DNA from: CBINFS01 sp966250015
GTDB lineage: Bacteria; Bacteroidota; Rhodothermia; Rhodothermales; DASSAV01
Length of the DNA stretch: 36,351 bases
Direction of reading: 5' to 3'
Assembly: GCA_966250015.1 (NCBI GenBank)
Contig: CBINFS010000036.1
Coordinates: 1 to 36,351, forward strand
In this document: piece after piece, positions 31,991-36,351 of the stretch
Layout: every line of letters starts with the position of its first letter
How positions within the stretch are numbered: the stretch's first letter is position 1
The notes under the pieces: generated by a model
The model's database searches: none
What the model saw: the letters and a program-made list of their open reading frames with translations, nothing else
What the model was told of the DNA's origin: nothing
Made by a program: the position numbers and the translations under genes

Positions 31991-33349
31991 TCATCCGTGC
32001 GCTTTGACACGTGTGTCCGGTGCGGTTTTTTTGATGGACAGGAAAACCCATCCGCCCAATCCTGCCAGGATTGAGGCCGAAAGGATTCCGATTTTGGCGC
32101 TGTCGAGTGTAACCGGATCGGCGAAGGCGAGGCTTCCGATGAAAAGCGACATGGTGAAGCCAATTCCCGTCAGCCACGCCACCCCGTACAGGCTCCACCA
32201 GGAAACATGGGACGGCATAGCAGCCACACCGAAGCGAACCGCCAGCCAGGAAAAGAGAAACACACCGATTTGCTTGCCAAAGAGGAGGCCAAGCAGAATG
32301 CCCCAGGTGACGCTCGACGTGAATGCTGCTGAAAGCATTTCACTACTCATTGCGACTCCGGCATTCGCAAGAGCGAAGACGGGCATGATAAAAAAGGCGA
32401 CCCACGGGTGTAGCGTGTGCTCCAGCCGTTCAAGAGGCGACTGGATCTTCTCGCTGATCTCTTCGAGCGTGTGCACCGCATCGCGCTGCTTCTGTGTTAG
32501 CTCAGTCCTCCCTTCCTCGATGTCGTCGGCGAAGACCTTTATCAACTTTCGTCCGTAATGGGCGAACCGCTCTGCATCTATTTTCTTATTGGAAGGGATG
32601 GTCAGCGCAAGGACGACGCCGGCAATCGTCGCGTGAACTCCAGACTTTAGAAAGGCCAGCCACAGTAAAACTCCCAGAAGTACGTAAACCAGCGTCTTCC
32701 TGACCCCAAGCCGGTTGATTACAATGAGTGTGGCAAGAAGTAGCACCGCCATTCCGAGTGCGTTCCAGGAAAGCTCGGCCGTATAGAAGAACGCGATGAC
32801 GAGGACGGCGCCAAGGTCGTCGATGATGGCTAAGGCAGTTAGGAAAACTTTGAGCGCAAACGGTACCCGGGGACCGAGCAGGGTCACCACGCCGAGCGCA
32901 AACGCAATGTCCGTGGCCATCGGAATGCCCCATCCCCGAACGGCTTCACCACCCGCATTCAGGGAGAAATAAATCAGGGCGGGGACGATCATGCCACCCA
33001 AGGCGGCAGCGATGGGAAGTGCGGCCTTCTTGGGAGAGGCCAGTTCACCGGTGAGAACCTCTCGTTTGATCTCCAGTCCAACGACGAAGAAGAAGATCGC
33101 CATGAGCCCGTCGTTGATCCAGTGAAGCAGCGTGTTTGAAACCTCGACGACGCCAAGATCAACCGTGATGAGCGCATGCCAGAGCGCGTCGTACGAATCT
33201 CGAAAAGCAGAGTTGGCCCAGATGAGGGCAATGACGGTACATACGAGCAGCAAAATGCCGCCCGATGCTTCAAGTCGTACAAACTTTTGAAAAGCGCGAA
33301 TGAGAGGGAAACGGTGCAATTCAGCCGATCTGGTTTTTCCGGACTCCAT
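31991..33349 (-). CDS. nhaA: Na+/H+ antiporter NhaA
   Basis: A 452-residue inner-membrane antiporter exchanging cytoplasmic Na+ for external H+. The ion-binding Asp pair is in LAIIDDLGAVLVIAFFYT, and the further conserved Asp lies in MATDIAFALGVV. GLEIKREVLTGELAS (near residues 92-106) is a family hallmark. It is longer than E. coli NhaA (388), with a charged insert (about 270-310, ADDIEEGRTELTQKQRD...) before the later helices, as in a known long variant. It is transcribed away from phoU across a 286-bp gap that contains a repeat shared with 30813-30845. Confidence 0.95.
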   Translation of the reverse strand: MESGKTRSAELHRFPLIRAFQKFVRLEASGGILLLVCTVIALIWANSAFRDSYDALWHALITVDLGVVEVSNTLLHWINDGLMAIFFFVVGLEIKREVLTGELASPKKAALPIAAALGGMIVPALIYFSLNAGGEAVRGWGIPMATDIAFALGVVTLLGPRVPFALKVFLTALAIIDDLGAVLVIAFFYTAELSWNALGMAVLLLATLIVINRLGVRKTLVYVLLGVLLWLAFLKSGVHATIAGVVLALTIPSNKKIDAERFAHYGRKLIKVFADDIEEGRTELTQKQRDAVHTLEEISEKIQSPLERLEHTLHPWVAFFIMPVFALANAGVAMSSEMLSAAFTSSVTWGILLGLLFGKQIGVFLFSWLAVRFGVAAMPSHVSWWSLYGVAWLTGIGFTMSLFIGSLAFADPVTLDSAKIGILSASILAGLGGWVFLSIKKTAPDTRVKAHG

Positions 33350-33417
33350 CGGTAATCTGGTTGGTATTTAGGGTGCCGTAATATGATCTGTGTTTTGTTT
33401 GCGACCAAACGCCGCCA

Positions 33418-33449
33418 TTCCGAATGATGTAATTATCAGATAACTTCGA
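33418..33449 (+). repeat. Imperfect 33-bp intergenic repeat, copy 2
   Basis: Second copy of the sequence at 30813-30845, here between nhaA and phoU. TTCCGA, ATGT and ATCAGATAACTTCGA are kept; the short spacers differ by one base in length. Confidence 0.5.
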
Positions 33450-33635
33450 TTTATCAGTGGTAAGAGGGGACAGTCATTCTGCGGAGCTGATTTCTGTTTG
33501 AACTGTGTGAAAAGGCTCCCGGGATGGATCGGTAAGGGGTTCGGATAGTAGATATGAGTGCTCGCGGTCTTATATGCCACGCGCTGAGCAAAGTCGGAAC
33601 GCATCGAACCCGGGTACAAAGAGGAAAGACAGCTA

Positions 33636-34322
33636 ATGAGAATCGCCCTGAGGGACCGGAAGCGGTTCCTGGATCGAGAAGTCGACGAGCTGCGGAATAC
33701 CCTTATCGGGATGTCGCGTCGCGTCGGCGAGCAGGTCCGCCACGCGACGAAGGCCCTCCGTTCCGGTGATCTCGATCTGGCGAAACAAGTCCGTAGGGAC
33801 GACGACTTGATCGATGCCCTCGAGTTACAAGTTGACAGCAAGTGCGAGCGCATACTGGCGCTCTACCATCCGGTTGCGACCGACTTGCGAATCCTTTTTT
33901 CAGCAATCAAGATCAATAACGACCTCGAGCGCATTGGGGATTACGCGAAAAACATTGCAAAGACGGTTCCGGACATTTCAGGCCATCAGGATGTGGTCGA
34001 TTTAATCCGCGTGCAGGAAATGGCGGACATTTCGTGCGGGATTCTGGATCGCGCTCGGGAAGCATACGAGCGGCAGGACCGGAAACTCGCACGGCAGTTG
34101 TTCGAACGGGATCGATGGCTGGGCAACGTTTACCGGGACGCCTTTGATTTTTTGATCCACCAATGCGGGTTGCACCCTGAGAAGGGGGCTGCGCTATTTC
34201 AAATGGTCATGACCGTTAAGGCGTATGAGCGGATTGCCGATCACGCCGTAAACATTGCTGAAAACGTGGTATTCAATGTCGAGGGTACCGACGTTCGACA
34301 TCCACAAACCGAGCGGCTTTGA
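33636..34322 (+). CDS. phoU: PhoU-family phosphate/ion-uptake regulator
   Basis: A 228-residue all-helical protein made of two PhoU repeats. The metal-binding signatures are NNDLERIGDYAKNIA in the first repeat (about residues 90-104) and KAYERIADHAVNIAENV in the second (about 195-211). PhoU proteins gate Pst-type phosphate uptake and PhoR signalling, and related proteins bind RCK-type or Na/Pi transporters. No pst or phoBR genes are present. Instead the downstream gene encodes a carbonic-anhydrase/RCK/EIIA fusion, so this PhoU may work with that regulator. Confidence 0.9.
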   Translation: MRIALRDRKRFLDREVDELRNTLIGMSRRVGEQVRHATKALRSGDLDLAKQVRRDDDLIDALELQVDSKCERILALYHPVATDLRILFSAIKINNDLERIGDYAKNIAKTVPDISGHQDVVDLIRVQEMADISCGILDRAREAYERQDRKLARQLFERDRWLGNVYRDAFDFLIHQCGLHPEKGAALFQMVMTVKAYERIADHAVNIAENVVFNVEGTDVRHPQTERL

Positions 34323-34351
34323 AGGATCAGTACAAGTTGAAGAAGAACGGC

Positions 34352-36082
34352 ATGAAGGGACTCGAACGGTTGCTTGAGCGCAACATGGCCTGGGTCAGGG
34401 AAAAAGGGTCGAATCGGACCGATTTGCCCGGTTCTAATAGCAGGGAAAGCCGGCCGGAAGTCCTGTGGATTGGCTGTTCGGAGCTCTACCTCCCGCTGGC
34501 AGAAATGACCGGGTTATCTCCCGATCAGATGCTGGTCCACCTCAACCTGGCCAACCTGTTTGTGCCGAAGGACATAAACGGCCTTTCCATCGTCCGTTAC
34601 GCGGTGGAAACGTTGAAGGTCTCCGAGATCGTGGTTTGCGGCCATCACGGGTGTAGCGGTGTTGTGGCTGCGGCTGGCCGAGATGACGTTGGCCCACTTG
34701 GCGACTGGCTGGTCCACGTCTCGGATCAATCGAATTTACTGCCGGCGGTGGAAGATAGTAGCCTAAGTGAGGTCGTTCGGCAGAAAAGGCTCGTCGAGCT
34801 CAACGTAAAGGTACAGGTCAGACGTCTGGCCAATCATCCGATCATCCGAAACGCCTGGAGACGCGGCGAGGACCTTGCGATTCACGGGCTCGTTTACGAC
34901 CCGGATACCGGGCTTTTCGAGGACATCGGGGTGAGCCTGAACAGTGAAGCGGCATATCTCGTTCAGGAAGATGACCCGCTATCGGGAAACCACCGCGAAG
35001 GCATTGTCATCCTGGGCGCCGGCCCTACGGCTCGTGCTCTCTACCGTGTGCTCGCTCGAACAGAAGAGGTTTATCTGGTCGATTCCAATCCGGAGTACTG
35101 TGAGTTTGCGGTCCTAGAAAACATGAACGTGGTGAACGGCAACGTGCTAGACGAGCACGTGCTGGCCAAGGCGCACGTTGCGCGGGCACGCACCCTGATC
35201 GTGATGACACCGGACACCGAAGTGAATGCACTGGCGGTCCGACTGGCGAGTGAAGTTTTTTCAGTGCCCGAGATCCTGCTGCTCAATACCGACAACAATG
35301 ACGAGCACCAGGAATTGAGAAAACGGTTCGGAACGACGACACTATTCGCCGGACCTTTGGATCTAAAGGCCTGGGACCTGCACGTCGATCACGCCGATGC
35401 GGTCACTACGGCGCTGATCGTTCAGGAACAGGCGGGAAGGTCGGCAAAACAGCTTTACCGCGAGGTTACCGACGATCCGATTCCTGGGGTGCCGATCGCA
35501 TACGTCCGGAACAATCGCCACTATCCGTTTCACGAAGAGACCGTTTTGCAACGAGGCGACCGGGTCATTCTTCTCCGGATGACAGAGGCCCGCTATCAAC
35601 CATTCGACCGGTTCGACCGGTTCGTCTGGCGCGCCGTCATACTCGACATTGATAGGCCTCTCAATGCGTCGGAGCTGTTCGAGATGGCCGCCGTATCGCT
35701 TGCGCCGCAGCTGGACATCACGGCGGAAGAGCTTGCCGGACGGTTTGCTGACCGAGAGCTAACGAGCAGCACGGTGGTGCTTCCTGGCCTGGCGATTCCA
35801 CACGTATTGATCGAGGGGGAGAACAAATTCGTCATGTTGATGGCCAGGTGTCGTGGGGGGGTTGCCTTCCCCGGCCAGCCGGAGCGCGTCCACACCGTCT
35901 TTATGCTAGCCAGTACGCGCGATCAGCGGAATACACACCTTCGCGTTCTGGCGGCGATCGCAAACCTCGTCCACTGGCCGGACTTCGAGGTCCGCTGGCT
36001 GGAGGCCCCGGATGCAGAGGCACTGCGGGACCTCGTAGTCCATGCTCCACGCCGGAGGCTGCCCGAGAGTGCTGCTGTTTAG
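34352..36082 (+). CDS. Fusion protein: beta-carbonic-anhydrase-like, TrkA/RCK and PTS EIIA domains
   Basis: A 576-residue soluble multidomain protein. Residues 1-195 are a beta-carbonic anhydrase fold keeping the zinc ligands Cys42, His98 and Cys101 (GCSELY; CGHHGC). However, the catalytic CxDxR reads C-S-E-L-Y, so Asp is Glu44 and Arg is Tyr46. Residues 216-345 are an NAD-binding TrkA/RCK-N domain (LGAGPTARAL, then YLVDSN). Residues 365-412 are an RCK-C domain (PIPGVPIAYVRNN...RGDRVILLR). Residues 430-565 are a PTS EIIA type-2 domain (STVVLPGLAIPH, His484 as phospho-acceptor). No TM segment. ATG 34352 gives the usual carbonic anhydrase start; a TTG at 34319 overlapping the phoU stop (TTGA) is an alternative. 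Probably a sensor/regulator of an ion or bicarbonate transporter. Confidence 0.85.
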   Translation: MKGLERLLERNMAWVREKGSNRTDLPGSNSRESRPEVLWIGCSELYLPLAEMTGLSPDQMLVHLNLANLFVPKDINGLSIVRYAVETLKVSEIVVCGHHGCSGVVAAAGRDDVGPLGDWLVHVSDQSNLLPAVEDSSLSEVVRQKRLVELNVKVQVRRLANHPIIRNAWRRGEDLAIHGLVYDPDTGLFEDIGVSLNSEAAYLVQEDDPLSGNHREGIVILGAGPTARALYRVLARTEEVYLVDSNPEYCEFAVLENMNVVNGNVLDEHVLAKAHVARARTLIVMTPDTEVNALAVRLASEVFSVPEILLLNTDNNDEHQELRKRFGTTTLFAGPLDLKAWDLHVDHADAVTTALIVQEQAGRSAKQLYREVTDDPIPGVPIAYVRNNRHYPFHEETVLQRGDRVILLRMTEARYQPFDRFDRFVWRAVILDIDRPLNASELFEMAAVSLAPQLDITAEELAGRFADRELTSSTVVLPGLAIPHVLIEGENKFVMLMARCRGGVAFPGQPERVHTVFMLASTRDQRNTHLRVLAAIANLVHWPDFEVRWLEAPDAEALRDLVVHAPRRRLPESAAV

Positions 36083-36153
36083 CTCATTTATGACGACACA
36101 ATTGGGGGACGGGGGTGTGTATACCCTAGTTGACACTTCTGACGGCTGCGGTT

Positions 36154-36295
36154 CAGAAAGGTCCCGCGTTGCATGGCTTTTCAGGATGACAGATTGGGGA
36201 GATGGCGATAGTAGTGAGGTCAGATACTTACCCACACCTCTCTATCTGTCATTCCGAGCGGAAGCGGGGAATCTTCCCAAAGTGCGACCTTTCTG
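36154..36295. repeat. Nested inverted repeat, REP/BIME-like extragenic element
   Basis: Outer arms CAGAAAGGTC (36154-36163) and GACCTTTCTG (36286-36295) are perfect. Inside them AGGATGACAGAT (36183-36194) is near-complementary to ATCTGTCATTCC (36244-36255), one base longer. The stretch TGTCATTCCGAGCGGAAGCG is of the TCATTCCGAGCGAAGCGAGGAATC type seen as dispersed extragenic palindromes in many bacterial genomes. No coding region between 36083 and the window end. Confidence 0.6.
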
Positions 36296-36351
36296 GTTTG
36301 CACTATCGGTATCGAAGTGCTGTGCGTACTCTGAATGCCATACTCGAAGGC

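Noticed and set aside
36130..36158. TTGACA after the fusion gene as a promoter
   Set aside because: No acceptable -10 at 16-18 bp spacing and no gene follows in the window.

Overview
The window looks like chromosomal core sequence from a moderately GC-rich Gram-negative bacterium, most likely of the Bacteroidota/Rhodothermota side of the tree. This is inferred from gene content: a BlaR1-type M56 protease fused to TonB-C and carboxypeptidase-regulatory-like domains, a PIG-L/sodium:solute symporter pair, a DUF4175 giant coiled-coil protein and a fungal/archaeal-type Asd. Where promoters can be read (tRNA-Gly, blaI, feoA) they look like ordinary TTGACA/TATAAT promoters, not the TTTG/TAnnTTTG type of classical Bacteroidetes. 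No phage, insertion sequence, CRISPR array or rRNA was seen.

Layout. 1-310 is non-coding. 311-3829 (-) encodes a 1172-residue DUF4175 membrane coiled-coil protein. 4115-6904 (+) holds glgC, a small hypothetical gene, a lipoprotein and an orphan alpha/beta protein. 6922-8989 (-) is a class I aldolase followed by a PfkB-family sugar kinase. 9337-10144 (+) is a TusE/DsrC-like sulfur carrier overlapping a DsrE2-like protein. 10320-15772 (+) is a possible six-gene operon: feoA, feoB, an ECF S component, a methyltransferase, EcfT and EcfA, with a putative metal-repressor dyad just downstream of the predicted start of transcription. 15766-18127 (-) is an acyl-ACP desaturase followed by a radical SAM protein.

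18344-23285 (+) is a SAM-I riboswitch with a readable antiterminator/terminator switch, followed by metY, metX, a short aspartokinase without ACT domains, and asd. Together these make homocysteine from aspartate except for the homoserine dehydrogenase step, which is not in the window. A GNAT acetyltransferase and tRNA-Gly(GCC), with its own promoter and terminator, follow. 24178-26314 (+) is a BlaI/BlaR1-type repressor-protease pair with two dyad operators over its promoter. 26315-30608 (-) is a secreted PIG-L deacetylase, a 51-residue single-TM protein and a sodium:solute symporter, tightly packed. 30967-31981 (+) is a one-TM hypothetical protein with a YetF/DUF421 protein. 31991-33349 (-) is NhaA.

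33636-36082 (+) is phoU followed by the most unusual gene here: a beta-carbonic-anhydrase-like domain whose catalytic Asp-Arg dyad is changed, fused to TrkA/RCK NAD-binding and RCK-C domains and a PTS EIIA domain. The domain order suggests a soluble sensor/regulator of ion or bicarbonate homeostasis rather than an enzyme. The last 270 bases carry a nested inverted repeat resembling an extragenic palindromic element.
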